Notes: a model not told the origin generated them from the letters alone. A stretch of DNA of 61,188 nt from an uncultured Collinsella sp. (GCA_900542305.1 UQMU01000009.1:1-61188); one strand, 5' to 3'; shown: positions 24,817 to 33,941, counted from the stretch's first letter. A program made the numbers and translations.

Positions 24817-25058
24817 CAACCGCGACACTTATGTCACCCTGAGTATCGAAACTCAGCGCAAGACATCGTTCTTAAGCTCGTAGGCAACCGCCACGCCCGC
24901 TGATATCTCACCCATACGAGACGTATTCGATTGCGGCTTGGTTGCAAAACGACACCGGTCACCGGATATCATGAACGCTGTTCAGGCGCACTATAGTAAG
25001 CTGTATCCGCACCAGCCCGTATCAGCGACAACATCGACCGCATTCTCCAGGAGACGCC

Positions 25059-26075
25059 ATGACCCAACCAGTTCGCACCGCACCTACGCTTGCCGAGGTT
25101 GCCGCAGCTGCCGGCGTGTCGCGCTCCACAGCATCGCGCGCTCTCAACGATTCGCCCCGCATTAGCGAGGAAACCAAAAGGCGCGTCCGCGCGGCGGCCA
25201 AGGAAGTCAATTTTGTCCCCAACGCTCGTGGCCGAGCGCTCGCTGTCGGGCGCACGGAAATCATCGCCGTGCTCGTGACCGAGCCCCTGAGTGAGCTCTT
25301 CAGCGACCCCACCTATAGCGAGTTTTTGAGCGGCATTACCGAGGAACTGTCGGAGTCGTCCTATCTGCCCGTTATCTTGCAGGCGTCTTCTACGCATGAG
25401 CGCAACCGCGCACGCGAGCACTTTGAGCGCCGCTCGTTCGACGCCGTGATCGACGTCTCCCCCTACAAGGGCAGCGAGCTGCTCGAGGTGCTGCGCGAGC
25501 TGGGCGTACCTACCGTGTTGTGCGGCCAGCTCGAGGGCCACCCCTATCGCGATGTGTTCTCGACGGTCTACTCTGACGACGAAGAGGGCGGACGCTTTGC
25601 AGCGCTCGCTATGAAGGAGCGAGGGCGCAAAGATATCGTCGCCGTGTTGGGACCGCAAGACAACCCCGCTGTTGTCGACCGCCTGCGCGGCTACCGTGCC
25701 GTCTTGGGCGAAGACCTCCCAGACGCAAACGTTATCTATACCGGCTGGAACAACGGAGACGGCTATCAGGCCATGCACCAGATCCTCGCGCGCGAGATTG
25801 CTTTCGATGGCGTGCTCTGCGGATCGGACCGTATCGCGGCTGGCGTCATCACCGCACTCAACGAGGCAGGCCTATCCGTTCCGGCGGACGTTTCTGTCGT
25901 CGGCTTCGACGATCACGAGATTGCGACGCGCTGCGTCCCCGCGCTCACGACCGTCCGCCAGCCCCTGCGCGAAGAAGGCCACATGGCCGCCAACATTGCG
26001 CTCGACATGATCAAGGGTGCCGAGCCCACCACCTCCGTGATGCACATGCAGCTGATCCAGAGAGACTCGCTATAA
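25059..26075 (+). CDS. LacI-family repressor of the ebg genes
   Basis: 338 residues. The helix-turn-helix TLAEVAAAAGVSRSTASRALND and the hinge region (RGRALAVGRTEIIAVLV) are followed by a sugar-sensing domain (CGSDRIAAGVITAL, VSVVGFDDHE). It diverges from ebgA across a 376-bp region containing three identical palindromes. The start follows AGGAG. Control of ebgA/ebgC is inferred from position and operator type. Confidence 0.93.
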   Translation: MTQPVRTAPTLAEVAAAAGVSRSTASRALNDSPRISEETKRRVRAAAKEVNFVPNARGRALAVGRTEIIAVLVTEPLSELFSDPTYSEFLSGITEELSESSYLPVILQASSTHERNRAREHFERRSFDAVIDVSPYKGSELLEVLRELGVPTVLCGQLEGHPYRDVFSTVYSDDEEGGRFAALAMKERGRKDIVAVLGPQDNPAVVDRLRGYRAVLGEDLPDANVIYTGWNNGDGYQAMHQILAREIAFDGVLCGSDRIAAGVITALNEAGLSVPADVSVVGFDDHEIATRCVPALTTVRQPLREEGHMAANIALDMIKGAEPTTSVMHMQLIQRDSL

Positions 26076-26081
26076 GAAACT

Positions 26082-26290
26082 GGGGCAGGCTTTCCGCCAG
26101 ACAGTTGTTGCGGAAAGCCTGCCCCGTTTTGAGCGCTCATTCTGGGGCACAGTTTCCGTTAGACGGCTCAACCGGAAACTGTGCCCCATTATTTTGCCGA
26201 ATTCTGGGTCGCGCTTTCCCAGAGGACCCCCTTTGGGAAAGCGTGACCCGTTCTGGACACAGATTCCGGGACGCACTTTCCGCGACGCCC
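26082..26290. repeat. Array of terminator-like hairpins with a ~61-bp period
   Basis: Three complete hairpins begin at 26082, 26143 and 26206, and a fourth half unit begins near 26267. Each arm has the form (T)GGG(G/T)C...CTTTCC or AGTTTCCG and is 15-16 bp, with complementary partners at 26111-26125, 26173-26188 and 26234-26249. The first, followed by GTTTT, is a good terminator for the upstream LacI gene. Units differ in sequence but keep their pairing. Confidence 0.75.
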
Positions 26291-26321
26291 GGTCATCCCA
26301 AGCCCTCACAATCTCGGCGCA

Positions 26322-26357
26322 TAAAAAACGAGGAAAGGCACACGTCCTTCCCTCGTT
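26322..26357 (-). terminator. Terminator of aspS
   Basis: The 12-bp stem AACGAGGAAAGG with CCTTCCCTCGTT (26327-26338 with 26346-26357, one mismatch) is followed on the minus strand by TTTTTTATG. Confidence 0.88.
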
Positions 26358-26380
26358 GCAAGCAATATGTAGCCGCTCGC

Positions 26381-28168
26381 CTACATCAGGCGCAGGCTGA
26401 CGTCCTTGAGCTGGGCGCCGGAAACGGCACTCGGGGCGCCCGACATGAGGTCGGAGCCACTGGCCGTCTTGGGGAACGCCATGACGTCGCGGATGGAATC
26501 GGAGCCGGTGAGCAGCATGCACACGCGGTCCAGACCCAGAGCGAAACCGCCCATCGGGGGTGCACCAAACTTGAGGGCCTCCATGAGGAAGCCAAACTGA
26601 GACTCGGCACGCTCCTCGGTAAAGCCCAGGAGCTTGAGCATGGACATCTGCATCTCGGCGTTGTGGATACGCATACCGCCGCCGCCGGCCTCAAAGCCGT
26701 CCATGACAAAGTCGTAGGTGCAAGAACCGGCTGCCAACGGGTCGGCCTCAATCTTGGCGATGTCGGTCTCGGTCGGCAGGGTAAAGGGCTGGTGCTCGGC
26801 AGCATAGGCCTTGCGATCCTCGTCCCAATGGAACAGCGGGAAGTTGACGACCCACAGGAAGTCGTGACCCTCGCGCTTGATCTCAAGCGCATTGGCCATG
26901 TGCGAACGCATGCCGCCCAGAATCTCGTCGGAGAGCAGGCGCGGGCCGGCGGCGAACATCACAAGGTCGCCGGGCTCGACGTCCATGCGCTCGCGCAGAG
27001 CGGCCATCTCCTCGTCCGAGAAGAACTTGACGATGGGGCTGTTGATGGAGCCGTCCTCGCGGAAGGCGATCCAGGCCAGGCCCTTGGCGCCAAACGTGGA
27101 AGCCACCCCGGCGAGCTTATCGATCTTGGCACGTGCCCAGGCACCGGCGCCCTTGGCGTTGATGGCCTTGACGACAGAGCCCTCCTCATTTGCGGCGGTC
27201 GCGAAGACCTTGAACTTGGAGTTGGCAAAGATGTCGGTCAGGTCGACCAGGTGCATGCCATAGCGGGTATCGGGCTTGTCGGAGCCATAGGTGTCCATGG
27301 CATCCCAGTAGTTCATGCGACGCAGCGGCGTGGGCATCTCGACACCCATGCGGCCGAAGGCATCGGCAAGAACCTCTTCGAGCGCGCTCATGACATCGTT
27401 CTGGTCCACGAAGGACATCTCGATATCGACCTGGGTGAACTCGGGCTGACGGTCGGCACGCAGGTCCTCGTCGCGGAAGCACTTGGCAACCTGGTAGTAG
27501 CGCTCGACGCCACCGACCATGAGCAGCTGCTTCAGAAGCTGCGGGGACTGCGGCAGAGCGTAGAAGTTACCCGGCTGGATACGGCTGGGGACGATGAAGT
27601 CGCGGGCGCCCTCGGGCGTGGACTTAAACAGGGAGGGCGTCTCGACCTCCATGAACTCACGGTTGTGCAGCGCCTCGCGAATGGCAAAGGTAAAGTCGGA
27701 GCGAAGCTTGAGGTTGGCCATCATCTCGGGACGACGGAGGTCCAGATAGCGATAGCGCAGGCGGGTGTCCTCGCTGGTCTCGATGCCGTCCTCAATCTGG
27801 AACGGCGGGGTGACGGACGTGTTGAGCACCTCGGCGTGGTCGGTCAGGACCTCGATCTCGCCGGTCGCGAGCTTGGCGTTGGTGGTCTCCTCGCCACGGG
27901 AACGCACGACGCCGTGGATCTTGATGGGCCACTCGGGACGCATGGTCTCGGCGATCTTAAAGGCATCGCCGTCGGAGTGCTCGGGGTCGAAGGTGAGCTG
28001 CGTGATGCCCTCGCGATCGCGAAGGTCGCAGAAGATAAGGCCGCCGTGGTCGCGGCGACGGCTCACCCAACCGGTGAGGGTGACCTCTTCGCCCACGTTC
28101 TCGCGGCGAAGCTCGCCGCAGGTACGGGTGTGCATGGAATGCTCGTCGATGGGACGGGTCTGGCTCAT
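26381..28168 (-). CDS. aspS: Aspartyl-tRNA synthetase
   Basis: 595 residues, bacterial type. An N-terminal OB-fold anticodon-binding domain (VTLTGWVSRRRDHGGLIFCDLRD) is followed by the class II core with motif 2 (FRDEDLRADRQPEFTQ), a GAD insertion domain (about residues 290-420) and motif 3 (GFALGLDRVCMLL). The start follows AAAGGAGG. A short GC hairpin (28196-28220) lies in its leader. Whether it also charges Asn-tRNA cannot be judged here. Confidence 0.97.
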   Translation of the reverse strand: MSQTRPIDEHSMHTRTCGELRRENVGEEVTLTGWVSRRRDHGGLIFCDLRDREGITQLTFDPEHSDGDAFKIAETMRPEWPIKIHGVVRSRGEETTNAKLATGEIEVLTDHAEVLNTSVTPPFQIEDGIETSEDTRLRYRYLDLRRPEMMANLKLRSDFTFAIREALHNREFMEVETPSLFKSTPEGARDFIVPSRIQPGNFYALPQSPQLLKQLLMVGGVERYYQVAKCFRDEDLRADRQPEFTQVDIEMSFVDQNDVMSALEEVLADAFGRMGVEMPTPLRRMNYWDAMDTYGSDKPDTRYGMHLVDLTDIFANSKFKVFATAANEEGSVVKAINAKGAGAWARAKIDKLAGVASTFGAKGLAWIAFREDGSINSPIVKFFSDEEMAALRERMDVEPGDLVMFAAGPRLLSDEILGGMRSHMANALEIKREGHDFLWVVNFPLFHWDEDRKAYAAEHQPFTLPTETDIAKIEADPLAAGSCTYDFVMDGFEAGGGGMRIHNAEMQMSMLKLLGFTEERAESQFGFLMEALKFGAPPMGGFALGLDRVCMLLTGSDSIRDVMAFPKTASGSDLMSGAPSAVSGAQLKDVSLRLM

Positions 28169-28424
28169 ACCAGTGATCCTCCTTTATGGATCTGTGCCGC
28201 CCCGTGTCGTTCCGGGCGGCGTCGTACAGATTTGCCCAGCCTGCGTAAACCGCGCAGCCAGACATGGCGTTCTATCTTATCGCACCTGTGTCGATGTGCC
28301 GCGAAAAAGTAGCTCCTGCCCAAAGACTTGACGGAGACGAAACAATTGATGCACCGTGGCCGTCGCCAACGCGCGCCACGTGCGACAATGTGCCCCAATA
28401 CAACTGCACTCGGAAAGGCCCGCC

Positions 28425-29060
28425 ATGACCGCACGCCTCATCGTTATGGATATCGACTCCACGCTCATCAACCAGGAGGTCATCGACCTGTTGGGTGAGG
28501 AAGCCGGCGTAGGCGAGCAGGTAGCGCAGATCACCGAGCGCGCCATGCGCGGCGAGCTAGACTTTAAGCAAGCGCTCGAGGAGCGCGTGGGGCTGCTCGC
28601 CGGCCTGGACGAGAGCGTGTTCGAGCGCACCTTTGAGCGCGTGACGTTTACCCCTGGCGCGCTGGAGCTTGTGCGCTCAGCGCACAGCAAGGGCTGGAAG
28701 GTCGGCGTGGTAAGCGGTGGCTTCCACGAGGTCGCCGATAAGATCGTGGCCGCCGCGGACATCGATTTTTGCTTGGCAAACCGTCTGGAGGTCGTGGACG
28801 GCAAACTCACTGGCAAGCTGGCGGCCGATATCGTGACCAAAGAGTCCAAGCTCATCCAACTGCTGGATTGGGCGGTTGAGTGCGGTGTCGACATGGCTCA
28901 CACCGTGGCGATCGGCGATGGCGCCAACGACATCCCCATGATTCAGGCCGCGGGCACGGGCATCGCGTTTTGTGCCAAGCCCAAGACGCGCGAGGCCGCC
29001 CCGTTTGCCATCGACGAACGCAACCTGATGCTCGCCATGGACATCATCCTGCGCGACTAG
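28425..29060 (+). CDS. serB: Phosphoserine phosphatase
   Basis: 211-residue HAD-family enzyme making serine from phosphoserine. Motif I DIDST is at the N-terminus (MTARLIVMDIDSTLI), motif II is in VGVVSGGF, and motif III is GDGANDIPM. A typical SerB cap helical region (GVGEQVAQITERAMRGELDFKQAL) is present, without the ACT extension of long forms. The ATG at 28425 follows GGAAAGG. Confidence 0.94.
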   Translation: MTARLIVMDIDSTLINQEVIDLLGEEAGVGEQVAQITERAMRGELDFKQALEERVGLLAGLDESVFERTFERVTFTPGALELVRSAHSKGWKVGVVSGGFHEVADKIVAAADIDFCLANRLEVVDGKLTGKLAADIVTKESKLIQLLDWAVECGVDMAHTVAIGDGANDIPMIQAAGTGIAFCAKPKTREAAPFAIDERNLMLAMDIILRD

Positions 29061-29099
29061 TCGATCTGTCTAACAATTGAATTAATTCCTCTATGTCTA

Positions 29100-29133
29100 G
29101 TTTCCGAACAATTTTGTTTTAGTGTTCGGAAAC
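29100..29133 (+). promoter_or_regulatory. Candidate operator in the larB promoter
   Basis: GTTTCCGAACA (29100-29110) and TGTTCGGAAAC (29123-29133) are exact reverse complements separated by 12 bp. The right arm overlaps a possible -35 (TTCGGA) whose partner is TAGACT near 29149. The TetR-type regulator at the end of this operon is a candidate binder. A terminator role is less likely because no T-run follows. Confidence 0.5.
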
Positions 29134-29177
29134 ATACCCTTTGAGTGCTAGACTTTGCGCCGTCGAAGGGAACATAT

Positions 29178-29960
29178 ATGGATAAGCAAGATCTTGAGCA
29201 ATTGCTGAGCGATGTTGCTGGCGGAGCAGTCACCCCGACAGTCGCCCTCACGCGCATCCAGACGGCGCCGACCGCCGATCTGGGTTTTGCGCAGCTCGAT
29301 CTTTCGCGCGGAGTGCGCCAGGGAGCCGGCGAGGTTGTCTACGGTGCCGGTAAAACCGCCGAGCAGATTGCCGCCATTATCGAAGCGCTGCGCGATGCCG
29401 GCCAGGAACGTATCCTGGTCACGCGCCTGGATGCCGAAAAAGCCGCGCGCACCGCTGAGCTTCTCGGCAACGGCATTGACCTGGGATATGTCCCGGACGC
29501 GCAGCTCGCCCTCGTGGGCGGCAAGCCCTCCCCTACCGGCAACGGACGCATCGTCGTCGCCTGCGCCGGCACGAGCGACTTACCCGTCGCCGAAGAAGCC
29601 GCGTTGACGGCCGAGTTCTATGGCAACGAGGTCGACCGCCTCTACGACGTAGGTGTCGCCGGCCTGCACCGCCTGCTCGCGCATGCCGAGGAACTTGCCC
29701 AGGCGCAGGTGGTCATCGCCATCGCCGGCATGGAGGGCGCGCTGGCGAGCGTTATCGGCGGTCTGGTGAGCTGTCCGGTCATCGCCGTTCCCACCAGCGT
29801 TGGCTACGGCGCAAGTTTTGGTGGCGTAGCCGCGCTGCTCGCCATGCTCAACTCCTGTGCCAGCGGCGTATCGGTCGTCAATATCGACAACGGCTTTGGC
29901 GCCGCTTACCAGGCAAGTCTTATCAATCATCTGAGCGCCGGCACACCCCGCGCCCGCTAA
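29178..29960 (+). CDS. larB: LarB, pyridinium-3,5-biscarboxylate mononucleotide synthase
   Basis: 260 residues. The C-terminal half is a PurE/AIR-carboxylase-like domain (GGKPSPTGNGRIVVACAGTSD region, IAGMEGALASVIGGLV, PVIAVPTSVGYG) and the N-terminal half is LarB-specific (DLSRGVRQGAGEVVYGAGKTAEQ). LarB carboxylates and hydrolyses nicotinic acid adenine dinucleotide, the first step toward the nickel-pincer nucleotide. The start has AAGGGA. larC follows 10 bp later. Confidence 0.95.
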   Translation: MDKQDLEQLLSDVAGGAVTPTVALTRIQTAPTADLGFAQLDLSRGVRQGAGEVVYGAGKTAEQIAAIIEALRDAGQERILVTRLDAEKAARTAELLGNGIDLGYVPDAQLALVGGKPSPTGNGRIVVACAGTSDLPVAEEAALTAEFYGNEVDRLYDVGVAGLHRLLAHAEELAQAQVVIAIAGMEGALASVIGGLVSCPVIAVPTSVGYGASFGGVAALLAMLNSCASGVSVVNIDNGFGAAYQASLINHLSAGTPRAR

Positions 29961-29970
29961 GGAGCATTCC

Positions 29971-30882
29971 ATGTCCAATCATCAGCACACGCTTATCATC
30001 GACGGCACCTCGGGCATCAGCGGCGATATGACCGTCGCGGCCCTGCTCGACCTGGGCGCCAGCGAGGAGCACCTGCGCGAACAGCTCGCCACACTGCCGG
30101 TCGACGGCTTTACAATCGCCGTCACGCGCGTAAACAAGCATGGCATCGACGCCTGCGATTTCGACGTTCAGCTGGCAGAAGAGCTCGAGAACCACGACCA
30201 CGACATGGCATGGCTCTACGGCAACGAAGCAGCTGCCGAGCACACGCACGAGCACGAGCACCACCATCATGACCATGACGAGCATGAGCACTGCCATGAG
30301 CATGATCATGAGACCCACGGCCATGGCCACGAGGGTCATCATCACGCCCACCACCATCACCATCGTTCTTTGGCGGACGTCACCGCCATCATCGACGGCT
30401 CGCAGCTAAGCGATGGCGCCAAGCGTCGCGCGCTCGCCATCTTTACCGCGCTCGCCGCCGCCGAGGCCAAAGCTCACGGCAAAACGCCCGAGACCGTTAT
30501 GTTCCACGAGGTAGGCGCCGTCGATTCCATCGTCGACGTCTGCTCTGTCGCCATCTGCCTCGATGACCTGGGTATTGAGGACATCGTGGTCGAGTCGCTC
30601 TCCGAGGGCCACGGCACCATCCACTGTGCCCACGGCCTTATGCCCATTCCCGTCCCCGCCGTCGTCAACCTGTGCCAGGCGGGAAATATCGCCCTCACGC
30701 CTGCACCGGTCGCCGGCGAGCTCGTGACGCCCACGGGTGCCGCCATCGTCACCGCGCTGCGCACGTCCGACCAACTGCCCTCACGCTACCGCATCGAGGC
30801 CGTCGGCTACGGCGCCGGTAAGCGCCCCTACGAGGGTTGCTCCGGTACGCTCCGTTGTCTGCTCGTTCACGTGGATGCATAG
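29971..30882 (+). CDS. larC: LarC1-type nickel insertase with His-rich loop, LarC2 part absent
   Basis: 303 residues. The N-terminus has IDGTSGISGDMTVAALLDLG and later FHEVGAVDSIVDV, HCAHGLMPIPVPA and PVAGELVTPTGAAIV, all LarC features. An insert at about residues 85-131 is made almost wholly of His, Glu and Asp, suited to binding Ni2+. The frame ends soon after YGAGKRPYEG, where full LarC proteins continue into the LarC2 domain. The next gene, tetR, begins 3 bp later, leaving no room for LarC2. In Lactiplantibacillus LarC1 and LarC2 are joined by programmed frameshift. Here LarC2 is missing or encoded elsewhere. Confidence 0.9.
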   Translation: MSNHQHTLIIDGTSGISGDMTVAALLDLGASEEHLREQLATLPVDGFTIAVTRVNKHGIDACDFDVQLAEELENHDHDMAWLYGNEAAAEHTHEHEHHHHDHDEHEHCHEHDHETHGHGHEGHHHAHHHHHRSLADVTAIIDGSQLSDGAKRRALAIFTALAAAEAKAHGKTPETVMFHEVGAVDSIVDVCSVAICLDDLGIEDIVVESLSEGHGTIHCAHGLMPIPVPAVVNLCQAGNIALTPAPVAGELVTPTGAAIVTALRTSDQLPSRYRIEAVGYGAGKRPYEGCSGTLRCLLVHVDA

Positions 30883-30884
30883 CC

Positions 30885-31424
30885 ATGGATGCCCGCAAAG
30901 AAAAAAGCCGCGCCGCTATTGTCACGGCGTTCTCCGAGCTGCTACGCGAAGAGGACTACGGCAAGATTACCGTCGGCGACATCATCGCGCGCGCTCACGT
31001 AGGCCGCGCGACATTCTACGGCCTCTTTAAGAGCAAAGACGACCTACTGTCCGAGCTCGTGAGCGACATCTGCACCCACGCCCTCGACGACGATGGCACA
31101 CCGCTCGACGACCCACTCGTGCAGGTCGAGCATATCCTCAACAACCTCTGGGAGCGCCGCCAGGGCATTCGAGCCCTCGTAGCCGGCGCCGGCTCCCGCG
31201 TCTTCGCCGACTGTCTCCGCAAGACCATCATGTCGCGCGCAGCCGAAACCGTCCCTACCGACCCAAACGGCCCCGCCGGCACCATGGACCGCAGCTTCCT
31301 ACTACACCACATAGCCTCAAGCTTCGTAGGAATGGTCCAATGGTGGGCCTGGCACAACTTCCAAGCAGATAGGGCCGAAGTAGCCAAAGACTACCTATCA
31401 GCCATAAAACCCCTCTTCAACTAA
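30885..31424 (+). CDS. TetR/AcrR-family regulator of the lar locus
   Basis: 179 residues. The N-terminal TetR helix-turn-helix is clear (KSRAAIVTAFSELLREEDYGKITVGDIIARAHVGRATFYGLFKSKDDLLSEL). The C-terminal ligand domain resembles the TetR_C_7 type (HHIASSFVGMVQWWAWHN). It starts 3 bp after larC and has almost no RBS, so it is probably translated by coupling. A role in lar control is inferred from the operon. Confidence 0.88.
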   Translation: MDARKEKSRAAIVTAFSELLREEDYGKITVGDIIARAHVGRATFYGLFKSKDDLLSELVSDICTHALDDDGTPLDDPLVQVEHILNNLWERRQGIRALVAGAGSRVFADCLRKTIMSRAAETVPTDPNGPAGTMDRSFLLHHIASSFVGMVQWWAWHNFQADRAEVAKDYLSAIKPLFN

Positions 31425-31580
31425 GTAAGAGGCTCAACCTAAAGCATCGCCCCAACCCAGGCCGCCACGCATCCCAAAGTGCCACTCGCGCTTCAATGCC
31501 CCCAACAGCAACAAGCCCCTCCCATCCAAATTCAGATATATATGTTGGGTTGCTTGTACGAACGCAACAAAGACCCCGCA

Positions 31581-31705
31581 GCCGTCCGCATGGGGTAACT
31601 TCCCAGCGCACTCCGCAGGACGCAAAAAGGCTCGCCGCACAAAGTGCGCAGCGAGCCTTTTTGCATGTCCGAGGACGCGCTGGGAAGTTACCCCATGCGG
31701 ACGGC
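31581..31705. repeat. Composite inverted-repeat element, copy 1 (terminator of larD)
   Basis: 29-bp perfect arms (31581-31609 and 31677-31705) enclose a 67-nt core. The core holds an inner 14-bp stem GCAAAAAGGCTCGC / GCGAGCCTTTTTGC, which is a terminator with T5 in both directions. The core is nearly identical to that at 34245-34313, while the outer arms differ. It lies between the convergent tetR and larD genes. Confidence 0.85.
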
Positions 31706-31726
31706 GAACAACTATGTAGTCTTGGA

Positions 31727-32458
31727 CTAGAACATGCCCAAGAAACCGTGCACAAACAGTGCGGCCAGAGCGGCACCGACAAACGGAGCAATGCCAGGAA
31801 CGAGCAGGCCGTACTTCCAGTTGTTGTCAGCCTTGTTCTTAATCGGCAGCACCTGATAGGCCATGCGAGGACCAAGGTCACGAGCCTGGTTCATGGCGAA
31901 GCCGGTGATGCCGCCCATGCCCATGCCAACAGCCCAAACGATCAGGCCGACGCAGATGGCGAGCATCAGAACGTTCTCGCCAGCACGGTTAGCAGCAGCA
32001 AGGATGGCACTGATGAACACGAAGGTGCAGATAGCCTCGCAGAAGAAGTTGCGGGCATAGTTGGTGCCCTCGGTGGTGGGGTTGGTCGAGAAGATGTTGC
32101 GCTGAGCAATGGGATCGATGACACCATCGGAAGCCTTGAACTCATCGGCATACATCAACCACGCGATCACGGCACCCGCAAAGCCGCCGAGCATATCAGC
32201 AACCATGAAGGGGATGCAACTGCTCCACGGCACCAGGCCGACGATGCACTGGGCAAGTACCATGGCGGGGTTCATGCACACGGCGCCGCCAAAGACAAAC
32301 AGGCAAACCGAGATGCCAAAAGACCAGGTGGTGATGGCAAACATGTGGCCGGAGCCCTGATACTTGGTGCCCTTAAGCACGGTATCGCAGTGCACGCCCA
32401 CGCCAAAGATGATCATGAGGGCCGTTGCGCCGAATTCGCAGAGGAGTTTGGTAAGCAT
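31727..32458 (-). CDS. larD: Aquaglyceroporin family protein, LarD-like lactate channel
   Basis: 243 residues with six membrane segments of the MIP family. The first half has the canonical MNPAMV. The second pore motif is Asn-Gln-Ala (MNQARDLGPR) instead of NPARD. It lies 49 bp downstream of larA, like LarD, which carries lactate across the membrane in Lactiplantibacillus. Lactate transport is inferred from context; glycerol remains possible. The RBS is weak (GATAAGG). Confidence 0.85.
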   Translation of the reverse strand: MLTKLLCEFGATALMIIFGVGVHCDTVLKGTKYQGSGHMFAITTWSFGISVCLFVFGGAVCMNPAMVLAQCIVGLVPWSSCIPFMVADMLGGFAGAVIAWLMYADEFKASDGVIDPIAQRNIFSTNPTTEGTNYARNFFCEAICTFVFISAILAAANRAGENVLMLAICVGLIVWAVGMGMGGITGFAMNQARDLGPRMAYQVLPIKNKADNNWKYGLLVPGIAPFVGAALAALFVHGFLGMF

Positions 32459-32507
32459 AAAACCTTATCTTTCTTGTCGGTTATAAACGATTCGTTTGGG
32501 CCGCACA

Positions 32508-33785
32508 CTAGTGCTGAGCGACGACAACGCCCAGGCCATCGGGAATGACGGCCACCTTGGCATCGGCACCCTTCATCTCAAAGGCGAGCTTGAGCGCCTC
32601 ATCGAGGGTGTTAACCGGCGTCATGTGCATATCCTTGATCATCTGGTGATCGCACAGGTCGGTAACCATGATCACAGGGTGATGCGCCAGGATGCGGGCA
32701 AAGATCTGGCTCGTCCACTGGTCGGGCAGGGTCTCGTCCTTAGGACGGTCGATGCAGGCGCGCTCAAACTCTGCCGGATCATTGTCGGCGATGTTGTGAT
32801 AGAAGCCCTCGCCACCGTGACCGTCGGCACAACCGGCGACATCGATGATCACGCCGCCCTCGGGAAGTGTGGCCTCTGCAGAGCACATGCCCTTCACGGC
32901 CTGATAGATGTTCTGGTCGAGCGGGTAGCCGCCATTGGTGGTAATGGCAATCTCGCACTCGACGGGCTCAACGCCGGCAAGGCTCTTCACGAACTCGCAG
33001 CCAGCCTCGTGCGCCTTGTGGATGTCGCCGGCAAAGGAGCCGATGACCTCGTGCTTGCCGTTGAGCACCACGTTGAGCACAAAGGCAAGGTGAGCCATCT
33101 CGGCAGCGGCAAACATGTCCTCGCTCACGTGGTTGTGGCACAGGTTGCCGGCACGCGAATGGGAATCGTTCACAAACTGACCGTTGTGGTTGTACATGAT
33201 GGTCTTGTAGCTGGCGATACCAGGCAGGACGGACTTGCGGCTACCAGAGAAACCGGCAAAGAAGTGCGGCTCAATAAAGCCCTCGGCAAGCAGCAGATCG
33301 CAATCGGCAGCAATCTTGTTGATGATGCACTCGCCGCCAGAAGGCAGGGTGCCGATCTTTTTCATCATGCTGTCATCGGTCGCGACGTGCATAACGATTT
33401 CCTCGTTGGCAACGATCTCCTCGCCGTACTTGTTGACGAGCTCCTCGTGCGTCGACGGACGATGCATACCCGTAGCAACCAGAATACGCACGCGAGCCTC
33501 GGGCGCAGCAGAATGGATGTGATGCAGCAGAATAGGCATCGTCACACGCGAGGGAACGGGACGCGTATGATCGGAGCTAATAATGACGATATCCTTCTTG
33601 CCAGCACAAAGCTCCTCGAGCGAAGGCGAGCCATAAGGATTGGCAAGCGACTCCTCTACCAGCTCTTCCTGCGATTTTGTAGTCTTAAACTCGTTTTGAT
33701 GACCTTCCATCACACCCGCGAAGTTCTTATCCTCGAGCTCCAGATGCAACGTCTTGTGGTCAAACGGCAGTTCACATTCAAACAA
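32508..33785 (-). CDS. larA: Nickel-dependent lactate racemase LarA
   Basis: 425 residues, interconverting L- and D-lactate with the covalently bound nickel-pincer nucleotide. A TTG start at 33785 is chosen: it gives the usual N-terminus and puts the known active-site residues at the same numbers as in the Lactiplantibacillus enzyme, namely His108 (ATGMH), His174 (EPH), Lys184 (GSRK) and His200 (YNH). DHTRP at 72-76 is also conserved. GAAAGGAAGAGG lies upstream. Other family members racemise different alpha-hydroxy acids, but larB, larC and a channel gene nearby support lactate. Confidence 0.93.
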   Translation of the reverse strand: MFECELPFDHKTLHLELEDKNFAGVMEGHQNEFKTTKSQEELVEESLANPYGSPSLEELCAGKKDIVIISSDHTRPVPSRVTMPILLHHIHSAAPEARVRILVATGMHRPSTHEELVNKYGEEIVANEEIVMHVATDDSMMKKIGTLPSGGECIINKIAADCDLLLAEGFIEPHFFAGFSGSRKSVLPGIASYKTIMYNHNGQFVNDSHSRAGNLCHNHVSEDMFAAAEMAHLAFVLNVVLNGKHEVIGSFAGDIHKAHEAGCEFVKSLAGVEPVECEIAITTNGGYPLDQNIYQAVKGMCSAEATLPEGGVIIDVAGCADGHGGEGFYHNIADNDPAEFERACIDRPKDETLPDQWTSQIFARILAHHPVIMVTDLCDHQMIKDMHMTPVNTLDEALKLAFEMKGADAKVAVIPDGLGVVVAQH

Positions 33786-33911
33786 TGACGAGCGCCCTCT
33801 TCCTTTCAACTGACACACTAGATAAACCGTTGGAAGGATACGCCGCTCACCGAAAAACACCACCGTCCACCGAGTCGTTAACACAACGTTCATATTTGAC
33901 CCACAACAAAA

Positions 33912-33941
33912 CGGCCGCGACCCCAAACGGGACCGCGGCCG
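33912..33941 (-). terminator. GC-rich hairpin with T-run upstream of larA
   Basis: CGGCCGCGACCCC pairs with GGGACCGCGGCCG (33912-33924 with 33929-33941, one interior mismatch). On the minus strand TTTTGTTGTG follows. No intact gene lies directly upstream on that strand, so it may insulate larA or attenuate a long leader. Confidence 0.55.

Noticed and set aside
26082..26290. Possible CRISPR array because of the ~61-bp periodicity
   Set aside because: Units are palindromes that vary in sequence, with no constant repeat and unique spacers, and no cas genes are present.
28196..28220. T-box or riboswitch in the aspS leader
   Set aside because: Only one short GC hairpin is present, without a T-box sequence or terminator/antiterminator pair.
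30860..30900. Programmed frameshift from larC into a LarC2 domain
   Set aside because: The sequence immediately downstream encodes a clear TetR helix-turn-helix in its own frame, so no LarC2 coding sequence is available.
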